A stretch of 64,000 nt of DNA from Aspidiotus rigidus. Its lineage: Eukaryota > Arthropoda > Insecta > Hemiptera > Diaspididae. This document shows positions 1-11,289 of the stretch, one piece after another. The position numbers and the translations under genes were made by a program. The DNA is taken from assembly GCA_035079385.1 (NCBI GenBank), contig JAVHKY010000029.1:3596001-3660000 (forward strand), in the 5' to 3' direction. Under the pieces are notes generated by a model. That model was not told where the DNA came from. It saw nothing but the letters and a program-made list of their open reading frames with translations, and did not search any database. Positions within the stretch are counted from its first letter, which is position 1. Every line of letters begins with the position of its first letter.

Positions 1-834
1 AAAATGAATCTCTTTACACTCGTTAACGATTTCTTATCAGAAATTGGTTCTAGAAGAAGCGCGACAATATTTCAAAGGATGCGAAGTCAAGTATCATCAA
101 CCAGAGAACAATATATTGAAAGTTTACTTCAAACTGTGGATTTCGCTCGTGCTTAAAGAAACCGGAACATCAAATGGATGAAGCAGGGGTAAACCTGATG
201 CGTGAAACGTACCCATAAATAAGTTCTAGATTATCTCTGTGAAATTTTCTCAAATTAGGTAAGTATAATGAATGCATAACATAAGCTCCATTATTACATC
301 AGATTCGTGAAGAGAAAAAACATCTTCTCTGATAACGAGTAAGCAAGCCTACCTACTGAGAACGGCGTGATAGGCTTATCGTTGACAGATTATAATCAGG
401 GTAATTCAACCTAATTATCGAATCAAACGGAGCCATTTTCGATGGAGCTCATTAAACTTTGAGGTATCTACAGTTATCGATGCTTGAAAATTATAAAAAT
501 CAATGTACAAGGAAGCCACAAACGAATTTTAGATAAAATTGCATAGTATGGCGGGCAGATCGACTGCAAGAAACGAAATGCTTCCTTTTGGATCTAGAGG
601 TCATTCTGTAGCCTTTCTTAACTTTAATATCAGAACTATGTATTCTCTTGAAATATAACAGCGCGTGAATTTGCCCTCAAGGTGAATGACTTTGCGGGGG
701 AATTGAAGGAGCTAGGATGGAATAGGGGGTTGCATGTCCACAGCTCCTGCCAGTGGTTGGAGGGGAAAGAAACCAACACAGACGAAAATTTCGACGGCAT
801 AATCCAGTACGATTGGCTTAGGTACCTATCTAAC
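1..834. other. Unassigned sequence at the window edge
   Basis: A short frame open at the left edge ends with TAA at 154-156 (about 50 codons from the first Met at 4). I do not recognise it, and it may be part of a longer feature outside the window. The rest shows nothing I can name. Confidence 0.3.
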
Positions 835-1045
835 TACCCGAACTGCAATTTCCGCTGCCATCAGGAAATGGTGCCTGAAACTTACATGCCCAGGTACTTC
901 ATTCGCTTCTTGGTTTCTATTTTCAAACCTTACAGGCGAAAGGTGGGTGGACCGAACTTCCGACGGGTCGTGAATAAAATGGCCTCCGTCTAACCACCTG
1001 CGAGTTCGAGTCCAGCCGACTTAATTACGTAGAGCAAACTTGAAC
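835..1045 (-). mobile_element. R1-like LINE fragment (reverse transcriptase C-terminal part)
   Basis: Read on the minus strand this stretch aligns with 57850-58050 of the large LINE, including the text for CRRKIGG-antisense, the LGIWF-type segment and the following GGCAGCGGAAA stretch. It is decayed. The plus-strand frame at 682-993 overlaps it in the wrong direction and is not a gene. Confidence 0.7.
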
Positions 1046-1494
1046 CGTCCATTAGCTTGGAGCGCTAGCAACAAAGTCGTTTTCTCAAAGGGATTTGGCC
1101 AAAGAGAAGTTGTAATTTTTCAGAGTTTTAATTGAAGAAAAGTCAAATTTTTGCTCAAAATCTGGGCTAAATTTTCAATCAAGAACTAAGAAAGTCACCC
1201 TCTTCAATTGAAAAAAGTAAATTTTTGCTCATAGACCGCAACAAGAAGTTGATAGAGGTAGATCCATAAACCACAGCAACATATTTCTGGATCGAATCAC
1301 CCACATACAGAAGAAGAAGGAGAGTTAAGAAATAGGAAAATGTTGATTATTGGGTGTACAAATTTATTTACGTCATTTACTTAGACTATTGGGTGTTAAT
1401 TAAATGAAATGGAAAACAATTTTATCGAAGGAGATTGTGGTTGAGGGGTAAAAGGGTGGGAAACGGGGTCGAGAAGAACCCTCCAGAGGTGAAA

Positions 1495-2065
1495 TTGAAT
1501 TCAAAACGCATTATAATATTATTATGAGTTTTCTTCTATCACCGATAGTTTTTGCTATAAAGACAAAGAAAGTAAATTTATTCGGACTTGACAGCGGAGT
1601 GGCTGATATCTAGCAGACGTTATTTCTAAGTAATGCTATTGGTTGTTCCTATTAATTGTAGGACACACGGTGAATCCTATTGGTTGTTCTCATCAACTGT
1701 AGGATGCATGTGAGGTGACGACGCTAGCACGCCCCTGCTCTGTCAAGTTTGAATGGTATTTTGGAACATATTTTCCAAATTTGGGCCTCAGGAAATACCT
1801 CAAATGACTTTTTGATGATAAGTCAAAACGTAGAGAAGCTTTTATGCAACAACTTTTGTCAGGAAAACTTTTCTGTAAAACTCATAGCAGTGAAAATATT
1901 CACAATTTTAAGGAAAAGGAGGGTGATTCCTGCAGAGGAGAGGGGCTAGAAATGATGAAATCTAAGCTCCATTTGTTCCAAATACGTCTTAGATCAGGAA
2001 TCAGTCGTTAAAGTGCTGTATAGCGCAATTATGGCGCCTATTGCGGGTATATGACTATATAGAAG
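1495..2065. repeat. Dispersed repeat family R-570, copy 1
   Basis: It matches 34035-34375 in the same orientation, sharing phrases such as CGATAGTTTTTGCTAT, TTTTGGAACA, GACTTTTT, GGTTCCTGC-like and GGAATCAGTC. Copy 1 is interrupted by the small element at 1587-1747. I cannot assign it to a class. Confidence 0.6.
1587..1747. mobile_element. 161 bp MITE-like insertion with CTTGACAG inverted ends
   Basis: The left end CTTGACAGCGGAGTGGC mirrors the right end (reverse complement CTTGACAGAGCAGGGGCG). It interrupts the dispersed repeat that is continuous at 34080-34115. Inside are two direct copies of a ~46 bp unit starting ATTGGTTGTTC. A target duplication is not clear. Confidence 0.55.
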
Positions 2066-2749
2066 GCAAGTAGGTTTGACTCGCTCTAGCGGCTGAAATA
2101 TGAATTTGAACTGAAAAAGTTATGGAACATTTCTTATAGGAAATTTAACGCAAAACAATTTTTTGTAAAATCACTTGTTATTGAGTAATTGACAAAAAAC
2201 TATATTTTCCCCTCCTTGCCCTCCTGTACAAGGAGAAGCCCACCGTAAATTCATAGGGATTTTTGAGTTGAATTTAGAAGAGGGCTGCAAACATTCCATG
2301 AAAAATCAGCTCTGTATTCTTCGTGTCCCGGTAGATGTCTTTCTTTCTTGGTCTAGAAGTCTATTTTCGGTAATTTTTTGTAATTTTGGACGTTTTTCGG
2401 TATTTAATAGCAAAGAAAGGTACAACAACATTTTTGCAGGCTATTTAAAAAATGGGAAATAAGCAAAATATTGAATTTGAAAAATAAAAAAAGATACCTA
2501 TTTTTTTTTATATCCGTATTGCCCTTAGTCCTACTTTTAGTATTTTTCGGTAGAATAAACTTCTCGCATTAGACTTCTAGTAGCCTAATTCGTACCTATT
2601 TCTTATCAACATTTTCCTATCTGTTTTAGACTGAGGCGCGCTAGATTTAGACTGAAGTCATAAATGTCGAGGAATTCTTGCTCCACACATCAAACTTTCA
2701 ATTATACTTCTGTTACTTCATTCGCACGCTCGCTAATAATACGAAATAC
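2066..2749. other. AT-rich sequence with no recognisable feature
   Basis: Scattered A/T runs and short frames only. It lies beyond the inferred poly(A) site of the homeobox gene. Confidence 0.3.
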
Positions 2750-3381
2750 AACAGTTCAAAAACTGCAAGTTTATTTTAGAAAAAAGAAGAGGAAAAAAAA
2801 AACACTTTACGTAACAAAAAATTATGGCCTATCACACTAAAAACAAAACATGCATTACAATATTCTACGAAAAGTATACTTATAATTACAACAAAATCGT
2901 AAGACTGGATTTAGAAAATATTCACTCGGTATTATTTGTAAGAAAAAGATATGGAACAAAATCACGTTTCTTTCTTTTTTGTTCAAATAGGAAGAAGAAG
3001 AGAGAAAAAAAAAGAGAAAAGAGGATGAGAACTCGGGATGTTCAAACTGTACAGAGTGCTGTGTATATTCGATCTAAAAAAAACAGAAACTTATAAATTA
3101 AAACGATATTATCGAAGAAAATGCGAGTAAACAACTGCGAAGTAATTCTTGTCTAGAACATTCTACAAAAATAATTTTATATTATTATGGAAATCACAAT
3201 ACACAGAATCACTTTCATCATAAATTCGTATGATGACAGGAGTTTGAAACTAGATGAGGACAAACGTACAGACCGTATATAATGTCGAATGATTACATGA
3301 CTCGAACAATTTTTATAATTCAAAAAAAAAAAAAAAAGGAAAATTAAAGAAATGAGATCAGTACAGCAATAAAGGAATAGG
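2750..3381 (-). promoter_or_regulatory. Probable 3' UTR of the homeobox gene
   Basis: AT-rich, A/T-run-bearing sequence follows the stop codon. The first canonical AATAAA on the minus strand downstream of the stop lies at 2775-2770, followed by a T/G-containing stretch, which would give a UTR of roughly 630 nt. The apparent plus-strand reading frame at 2824-3096 is Lys/Arg low complexity across this UTR and is not a gene. Confidence 0.45.
2770..2775 (-). terminator. Candidate poly(A) signal AATAAA of the homeobox gene
   Basis: This is an exact AATAAA on the minus strand about 610 nt after the stop. It is the first such hexamer I found downstream. No transcript evidence is available. Confidence 0.4.
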
Positions 3382-3729
3382 TTAGCTAGGACTAGGTAAC
3401 GTAGAAGAATTCATTGAAGGACTAGTCGAATTTAATAAACCGAGATGGCCCCCGCCCATCGGAATATCCGACGAAGGAGTGGTCGTCGTTGGTACAGGAG
3501 AAGGCGAATCTTGCACGGAGTCCGGGGAGCGTAAGTGGCTAGGTTTGGATCCGTCGCTGAAGTAGCACTCGGAACCATCTAGAGACGAATGTTCCTCGCC
3601 ACTACTTCCGAAATTCGATTTCTTGACGTTCGTTTCCGATTTCATTACTCTATCACCCGTAGAATCCGCCTGATTTATCGTGTCGTATTTCTTCCACTTC
3701 GTTCGACGATTTTGAAACCATATCTTCAC
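3382..3729 (-). CDS. NK7.1: NK-class homeobox gene (NK7.1-like), last coding exon
   Basis: This is the terminal coding exon of the same gene. It begins right after the acceptor TTGCTTCCAG (AG at 3731-3730). Its first codon is GTG (Val45 of the homeodomain), not a start. Residues 45-60 include the recognition helix KIWFQNRRTKWKK (3726-3688), with Q50, N51 and R53 intact. A low-complexity tail of about 100 residues follows, rich in Ser, Pro, Thr, Gly and Asp and ending in TLPSPS, with stop TAA at 3384-3382. The join to the exon at 52648-53006 restores an uninterrupted homeodomain at the 44/45 junction, an intron position found in many homeobox classes. About 235 residues of the protein are visible in total. 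No other recognisable domain is present in the tail. Confidence 0.9.
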   Translation of the reverse strand: MKIWFQNRRTKWKKYDTINQADSTGDRVMKSETNVKKSNFGSSGEEHSSLDGSECYFSDGSKPSHLRSPDSVQDSPSPVPTTTTPSSDIPMGGGHLGLLNSTSPSMNSSTLPSPS

Positions 3730-4008
3730 CTGGAAGCAATAAAAACGAAATACGTTTTAATTAACTTTGATCTCTTGAAAATTGTGAGCTCTTAAACTCA
3801 TATCATGGGAATGGAGAGATTATCAGATCCCCAAAAAAGAAAACAATCGATAACGAAGCCAAAGAAGCAACCAATCACCCATCAACCAACACCTCATTCC
3901 TTCCCTCGCGCTCCGACCTCTCAAAAAACATTAACAAACAAATATATCGCACCCGAGCCTGGTTCACTCGTAGGTCTAACTTCAAATCTCACTCAAAAAA
4001 GCTAGTCC

Positions 4009-4880
4009 TAATTGAAAATAATATTTCCATCTCCTGAGACACCTCAAATAAACTATTAACTACTATCAATTATGTGTAAGTCAGGTGGGGCAAAAACTGA
4101 ACAAGGGGTAAAAAGTGAACAGCCTATATCTTTTGTTCCATGCATTCTATCTGGTTCAAATTTTATTATGAAGGAGTGACAGTTGACCACTACTTTGATG
4201 TCAAATTTGAACCAGATAGAATGCATGGAACAAAAGATATAGGCCGTTCACTTTTTACCCCTAGTTCACTTTGTGCCCCACCTGACCCTACACGAAAAAA
4301 TGAAGTACAAATCAATAATAAATTGAAATGAAGTCACCTTGCAGCACTTTTGAGGAAGACTAAGGAATTGTACTTAATCATGGATGTATGGATTTTCAAA
4401 CTCAATGTTATCACTATTGAGAGCGACGAATAATAATAAAAATTACTATCAATTATGTATATTACACGTTGTAACCTAAATATTTTATTTTATTTAATCA
4501 AAAATTAGAAATTTTCTCAATGGTGTCAATATTATTTATAATTGAATCGATGTCCAGAATTATCATCTATAATGACCATTAAAGTAAGTACATGACCGCG
4601 AATGAAAAAACGGGCCTTAAAGGCAAAATGCTTCTTTCGAGAGAGAGAGAACTTCCTAATTTCAAAAAAATAATAAAATGAAAAATGTCAACTGAAAATA
4701 GTATTTCCATCTCCTGAGACACCTCAAATCAACTATTAATTACTATCAATATTATGTATACACGAAAAATGATGAAAAAGTCGATAATAAATGAATGAAG
4801 TCACCAAGAATCTCGCAGCACACTTGTTGAAGACCAAAAAATTGTCCTGAATCATTCAAACTCAAGGTTCAGAATTAAAA
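4009..4880. repeat. Local duplication of ~200 bp (4009-4407 and 4688-4870)
   Basis: Both copies contain ATTTCCATCTCCTGAGACACC, the ACTATCAA..TTATGT stretch, TACACGAAAAA and the AGTCACC...GCAGCAC stretch in the same order. Copy 1 carries a 210 bp insertion that copy 2 lacks. Confidence 0.8.
4079..4288. mobile_element. 210 bp palindromic MITE with TA target duplication
   Basis: The two arms (GTCAGGTGGGGCA..., then GGGGTAAAAAGTGAAC, then CTATATCTTTTGTTCCATGC) are nearly perfect inverted copies of each other around a short centre near 4170-4200. TA occurs at 4077-4078 and 4289-4290. The duplicated neighbour at 4750-4765 reads straight through TATGTATACACG without the insert, which acts as an internal empty site. 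A TA target suggests Tc1/mariner-type mobilisation; no transposase is present. Confidence 0.8.
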
Positions 4881-5490
4881 AAAAAAAAAACAAATGAGCT
4901 GATTCAATAAACCCTTTGTCAAGAATAAACCAGTCTTCCCCCCCTCTTAGTCAACGACTCTTTGCTGACGATTTCAACATCTCCATTTGAAATTTGAAGG
5001 AATTTTCCTCCGAGAACACAGACATTACAAGCCAATTTACCAAAAAAAGACGAAAGAGAGGAAAACGAATACAGGCACGTTTTTTGAAAAAATCTTTTTA
5101 AAAATTCTATGTGAGAAAATTTTTTATATTTAAATTTAAATATTAAATTTATACAAATTATCATCTCAAGTAAATAAATATTTAATCTTTTTGTTTTAAT
5201 ATAAAATGAATAATTTATTATTAAAATTGTGATACTATATTCTTGAAATTTAAATTATAATATTATCAAAATGAATGAATTTTCAAATAAAAGAATTAAT
5301 ATTATTGTTGAAAAGATGATTATTATTATTCTTTAAGAAATAAAATATTCCTTTTTATTTCATTTACCGAGCTTTTATAGCTGCACAAAGGGCTATTTGC
5401 TCGAATGTTACAAGATGAATTTAATTACCAATATTTGAATTTAAAGTGAAGTAAAAAAGGGCTATTGTTATTCTCAATGGGGTTTTTCCC
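4881..5490. other. AT-rich intron sequence
   Basis: Very AT-rich from about 5100, with no open frame of note and no recognisable RNA gene. Confidence 0.3.
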
Positions 5491-5640
5491 TATAGGCCGG
5501 GTAGGCCCGGGCCTACAGCGGCACTTTTTGGGGGGCGGCAAATTTTGAATATTTCAAAGGGGCGTCAAGAAAATTAGAAAAGAAAGAAAAAACGAGGCGG
5601 TAAAACTTGACCAGGCCTACAGCGGCACAACACCCAAAAC
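5490..5640. repeat. Short GC-rich repeat with duplicated GGCCTACAGCGGCAC
   Basis: The phrase GGCCTACAGCGGCAC occurs at about 5511 and again at about 5609 in otherwise AT-rich sequence, with GGGGGGCGGCAAATTTT between. It is probably part of a dispersed element that I cannot name. Confidence 0.4.
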
Positions 5641-5908
5641 CCCCTTTGGTCATTCTAATTATAATTCAATATAATGTAAAAGAAAAATGTTGGCTATTGT
5701 ATCAGATTTTTTTATATGACTAAAAAAAAGAGAAATAATGATTAAATTGGAAAAATTTATTATTATTTCGATAAATAAAACAATTAATAAGTTAATTTTT
5801 ATAATTAATGATAATTATTTAATGATGTACAACATCATTATTTATTTAATTAATATTCAATTTTTAAAATTCCAAATCATTAATAAATTGTAATAATGAT
5901 TTTTTTTT

Positions 5909-6464
5909 ATTATATTAATTTCAATAATAGAAATTGAATCAATAATTGTTAATATAAATTTATCAATTTATAATTATTTATATTTTAATAGAATATTTTA
6001 TTTTGATGAATTTTATTTATGATTTATAGTATTAATACTTAGAATATTTCAATTATTTACTATGGTTTTATTTATTTAAATGATAATTATTTTTTATATT
6101 TAATTATATTATTTGTTTTTACAATAATTATATTAATTATTTCTAGATTAAATTTAATAATAATAATTTTTGATGAGATTTACTAGGGTCAATATCTTTT
6201 TTTTTAAATTATTTATTATAGTAAGAATTTTTTTGTTATATTATTTAATCGACTAGGAGATATTTTAATCTTAATAATTTTTTATTTTTTTATTTGTTCT
6301 AAAAATAATTTATTATTGACTATTTATTTTTATTTCGTAATTTTATAAAAAGGTCTCAATTTCCTTTAAATTTATGATTAACTAAAGCAATAATTGCTCC
6401 TCCACCTATTTCTTCTTTAGTTCATTCATCAACTTTTGTTAAAGTTCAAATTTATTTTATTCGG
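5909..6464 (+). pseudogene. nad5: Nuclear copy of mitochondrial ND5 (NUMT)
   Basis: Read with the invertebrate mitochondrial code (TGA Trp, ATA Met, AGA Ser), this AT-rich stretch gives the hallmarks of NADH dehydrogenase subunit 5: WDLLG followed by SxSF, then NRLGDI, then QFPLNLWLTKA with APPP and SSLVHSST further on. ND5 is an inner-membrane subunit of respiratory complex I. The span corresponds to roughly the first third of ND5. At least one frame change and stop codons separate the readable pieces, and standard-code translation fails throughout, so it is a dead insertion. AT-rich sequence from about 5690 may also be mitochondrial, but I cannot show it. Confidence 0.85.
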
Positions 6465-6479
6465 ATACAATAACCCTCT

Positions 6480-9300
6480 CTTTAGATTATTTGTGTCGCA
6501 CTCACTATCATTCCAACATATAAAAATGTTTAAAAAAAACTTTCTCCAACTTACTACTATCATTTTTTTCTAACAATCTCTTTATAACCTAAAAATTACC
6601 CCTTCGTAATTTATAAGACGAATTATCAATAATTAAAAACCGCCGAACTGATGACTCTCAGTGTAGTTTATACATATAGCTCGCTAATAAATAATAATAA
6701 TAATAACTTACTTACTCTAATAAAAAAAAAATTGAAGCTGTTAAATAAAAGGTTTTTTATTACGATACACGTACTGATAACAAAAAGGATAGGAAAATCC
6801 GCTTACTCGTAATAATGAGAAATTTTTCAAGAACATAAATAGTTCTCGAGAACTACTATCCGATTCTCAAAAAAATTGCAGTGCACAATTGCACATCTTC
6901 ATATAATATGCTACAAAAAAAAATTCTTCCACCAGTATAAACCATTCGCTCTCAATTATTTGTTTCTCAGCGCTCTATGAGAAAAAAATTCTCAAGAATC
7001 TCAATAATTCGTCCTTAATCTTTTTTAATTTTGAAGTAAAAAATAGTGAAAAGATGAAGTCGTTTGATGAGAAAAGTCTGATGCCGGTAATTAAAACGTG
7101 GTTCTCAATTAGTAGGAAGATTCATTCAATGTTTTCAATGCCTACCGAAATTCAATATCACACGATAGATAGATGCGCATGAGTTGCTTTCGAATTAAAG
7201 GAGAAATCTACAAGGAAAATAAATTGTCAACAATTCGATAAACTAAAAGGTTTAAATTATCCGCTAAGGTACGAGTCATATCTGAAGGTGAGAAATAAAA
7301 GTGCGATAAACTAACTTTTCCAGTTGGAATGTGGGCCATCAACACAAGAGTGAACGACTGAATGAAGTGCGTAATAAATCTGTTTTACTTTAACACCCTA
7401 TTATCACCATTTTTTTCTTCCCAATATCTCACTTTCGCTTTTCTTCTTTCTCTCGAGGTATTTTTTCATCCCAATATAACACCAGAAAAAACTACTGCAA
7501 TATACGCGCACAAAATTCAACAATAGCCCTCATTAATACCTAAGTGATTAATTTGATGGTCAAGGAATTTGAACGGAGTTTTAAATTTAGAATAAGGTAA
7601 GAAAGGATCGTTACGTTTCAGCTTTAAGCACAATTATATAACCATTAAAAGGTACACAGGAGCTCTCGTCCGGAGCGGTACACGTAATGCTATAAAATAT
7701 TATTTATTATTTGAGAAAGGAAACGATTATTTTGGTAAACCCTGAAACGGCGAATAATTCTGTTACACAGCTTGTTTGTAGATCAATAACTTACTGTTAG
7801 CAGTTTACTCTCTCAATGCTGTGCTTTCTCTCGGAAAAGTGAGAAAGGTAGATAGTGCGGAAGCGAAAAAGAGAATCCGCGCGAGCGTCTCCTCCCATCA
7901 ACTGATTTTTGGACTGTCGACGTTTTTAGTATAGGCCCGCATTCAGACAGAACTATTAAAGGAACATAAAGCGTTCATCGCGACGCTTTTCACCCCTTCT
8001 CGCTCATCCCTTCGCCTCCACACCGTTGGGCGTTTATCTATTTATCTTTTTCGGCAGTGTTACCAACACGCGACACTTGTACGGCGCGTTATACTGGAAT
8101 TGGTCGCGAAAATAACGGATATCAGCGCAATCGAGTTAAGACGAGCCTGAAAATGCGGCACAAAATAATATAAACGCGCTCTCTCTTCATCACCTCCTCG
8201 TCCACATGGTACAGAGACGAATATTTTCGGAGATACGTTCGGTATTGGGGTAATTAAGCTTAATGGCGTTCGGAGAGAATTAAAGCATCCTCGTAAAACG
8301 TTTTGAAAACATTCTTCGCTAATTGATCTACACTGCGTACAGATTACTTTAGCATAATTGAGTAGCGGGGGAGTGAAAAAAAAAGACGATGTTAGTTTTT
8401 TGGTTTCTTTTTACTCGTTCTTTTACAGAAAAAATAATGATATTCGAAGAGAGAAACGCTGCCGCTTGCGAACGGATGCCGGGTGTGAATTTCGTAAATT
8501 AAATTACTCTATTATTTTTCAGCGCACTAAAAGCCGCTGTGTGTCCCTCTTCACCTGAACGAGCGATAAGATACACGATCTTTAGTTGACGAATTTAATG
8601 GCGGAAGCATTTCCTAGTAAAGCACGCGTCAAACAGGCGAATACTTTTAAACAGGAACGATGGAAGATTTTTCAAATTTTTATAAAGTCTTGAAAATTTT
8701 GCCAGCGCCATCAATGTTTGTCACGTCCACTTCTGATTTCTTGGACGATTCAAAAATTCAAGAGTTTATTTTCGAAAATCATAGTGATCGAAGAATGCAT
8801 AAAAATGCAGAAAATTGTAAATATTTTTGGTTAAACAGTCGTCATCAAACGACACACAAATTAAAAGTGAGCTACGACGCAAAAGAAGGAAAAGATAAGA
8901 GCGAAAAAAACTAAATTAGACTAGTGGTAACAAGAAGATTAAAATGATTCAGAGTCGTTAGGAGAAGGAGAAAGACTGTAAAACTTCTTGATTAAATCAT
9001 TCTCCGAAAAAAAAAACGATTTAAAAGTGCAACGATTCGAATAGCCAACAATCTCGATGTGCTAAAGGGCTAACCGTCAAGGGATAAGGAATCCAAAGAA
9101 TGGAGCAAGACAATCTGGTGAAGATCAACTTTATGGTCGAGCGTTTACGGAGAAGGGCAGAAGTAACTTCATCGAGATGTTCTTGAACTCTAACACAAAA
9201 CTCCCGGCTCCTCTCCCCTACATAAGCAGCCGGACGGTCGGAATATTGGAACTTACAGACCCCACTTCTGGGGATGGGATCTATCTTTCAGCGTAGAAAA
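6480..9300. other. Apparently single-copy intron sequence
   Basis: I found no repeat copies of this stretch elsewhere in the window and no convincing frame. A small frame at 8660-8914 (84 codons) has no recognisable content. The portion at 7800-8600 is CpG-bearing and mixed in composition, unlike the repeat clusters. It is a candidate regulatory region by exclusion only. Confidence 0.3.
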
Positions 9301-9727
9301 TAAGCTGCGGATATCGTCAGGGTTTTAAAACGATAGTCAAAGGGTTTAAGCAGATGAGTGATCTCAGAGGAAAGCTTCCTACAGTAGGGTGAACAAACCA
9401 ATTTGACTTCCCTTCTAGAGGGAGTCGTACTCCGAGGGAGAGAAGTTGTAGAGTCTCAAGCTTAGTAGGTAAGTTTTTTCCAAACCACACGATCGATATC
9501 AAGATCGAAGCCGTTAGAATGGGCGAGGTACTTAATAACATCGACTTCTTTCAAAAAAAAACCTGAGAGGATAGGGGGGAGAGAAACAAGATGGTGGGAA
9601 AGGTCAAGATAATTAATGGAATTTCCACTTTCTTCAATAGTGAACTCAGCGCTGGTATACCGACTAATGAGGAAAGTAGGGAGAGAAAGGAGGTCGCTAA
9701 CACAGCCACTCTAAAGGTATAAAACAT
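9300..9727. other. Unassigned sequence before repeat cluster
   Basis: A minus-strand frame at 9317-9541 is unrecognised. Composition resembles the transposon remnants, but I found no clear match. Confidence 0.25.
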
Positions 9728-11275
9728 CTATGATGCGACCTCCAAGCTATATAATATATATGATAGGAAGGTTCTCAGCAAATTTTCGACCTCCAAGCTA
9801 TAATATACATGCTTATATTAGTCCAAGAACGGGGGGCGTACGCCTCTGTGAGAAACATAGGTTCTTTAACGGAGTTGAACGAGGGGTGGCGGAACATGTT
9901 TTAAGGGGCACAAGGGATTTAAAAAATATGGATTGTGACGCGCGAGGCTGGCCTATGACGTCACAAAATTGTGACGTCACAGGACAGTCCACCAAGCTAT
10001 ACCCATATGATGGCATCATCAGATTGTGAGGTCACAATGCTGACCCATGAAGAGATCAAACTGTGACGTCACAGACCACGTCCCTTAAGCTATATATGAT
10101 AGGACGAGAACTTGAAAAAAAACAAATCTATGATGTCATCAGATTGTGACGTCACAAGGCTGACCTACGACGCATTCAAATGTGACGCCACAGGCCCCGC
10201 CCCAAGCTATATGTGAGATGAGGGGACTTGAAAAAATTGATCTATGAGTCATTAGATTTTGACGTCATAAGGCTGACCTATGACGTCATCCAACTGTGAC
10301 GTCACACGGCCCCGCTTCCCAAGCTATATATGATAAAAGGGTGACTTAGAAAAAAAACTGATCTATGACGTCATCAGATTGTGACGTCACAAGACTGACC
10401 TACGATATTATCCAACCGTGACGTCACAGGCCCCGCCCCCAAGCTATATGTGACAAGAGGGAGTCAGAAAAAAAACGACGGCTTCCTTAACGAAGTTAAA
10501 CGAGGAACGCAGGGAATCTGTTTTATGAGTCAAATGGGATTTGGTATTGAAAATTCAAGGAAGCCTAGACCTACATAAAGCTAGTATAAAGAAGGCCTAG
10601 ACCTACTATAAGCCTAGTATAATATAGTTTGGAAGTCTAGATTTTTCTCGAATTTCGAGCTGTATATGATATGTGTAGAAGGGGGACTTGGAAAAATTCA
10701 TATTATATATGGCTCGAAAGTTGAAATTTTTTAGAGTCCCCCTCCTATCTTATATAGCTCGAGAGTCGAAATTTGTCTACGAAATTTAATAGGGAACCTG
10801 TTTTATGGGGGGCTTTTCGAGAAATTTGCGGTGCGCCGTCCAGCAAAAAACTTGGAAAAATTTCGACTCTCAAACTATATTATACTAGGCTCATAGTAGA
10901 TCTAGGCCTTCTTTATACTAGCTTTATCTAGGTCCAGGCTTCATTGAATTCTCAATACCAAATTCCATTTGACACATACAACAGGTTCTCTGTGTTCCTC
11001 GTTTAACTTCGTTAAGGAAGCCGTCTTTCTAAGTTTTTTGCTAGACGGCGGACGTCGCACGGCAAATTTCTAAGAAAGCTCCCTTAAAACAGGTTCCCTG
11101 TTGAAATTGATCTATGACGTCATCCAACTGTGCTGTCACAGGCCCCGCTCCCCAAACTATATATGATAGGAGGGTGACTTGGAAAAAAAAATTATCTATG
11201 ACGTCATCAGATTTTGACGTCACATGGCTGGCCTATGACGTCATCAAAATATTGTGACTTCACATACCCGGAGCA
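9728..11275. repeat. Helentron-like compound repeat cluster A with dense CRE palindromes
   Basis: It contains minisatellite phrases of the type AAGCTATATATGATAGGAGG / GGACTTGGAAAAA, the GGCTTCCTTAACGAAG...AACGAGG block, the terminal palindrome type AGGGAACCTGTTTTATGG, and about 14 exact TGACGTCA sites within 9956-11245 embedded in the repeated phrase TGACGTCACAAGGCTGACC. The architecture (terminal palindrome, tandem core, hairpin block) is discussed under findings. Confidence 0.6.
10477..11035. repeat. Inverted repeat with ~165 bp arms
   Basis: The left arm (10477-10640) and right arm (10861-11035) are inverted copies. They share GACGGCTTCCTTAACGAAG, TTTGGTATTGA and the CTAG-rich AAGGCCTAGA..AGCCTAGTATAA stretch. 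The ~220 bp spacer carries minisatellite units and a terminal palindrome. Confidence 0.75.
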
Positions 11276-11289
11276 GATGACTAATGAGT

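Noticed and set aside
682..993. 103-codon plus-strand frame
   Set aside because: Its second half is the antisense of an R1-like LINE fragment, so it is not a gene.
2824..3096. 90-codon Lys/Arg-rich frame
   Set aside because: Low complexity in the 3' UTR of the homeobox gene, on the opposite strand.
5690..5908. Extension of the mitochondrial insertion upstream
   Set aside because: AT-rich and suggestive, but I could not read a mitochondrial protein or tRNA with confidence.
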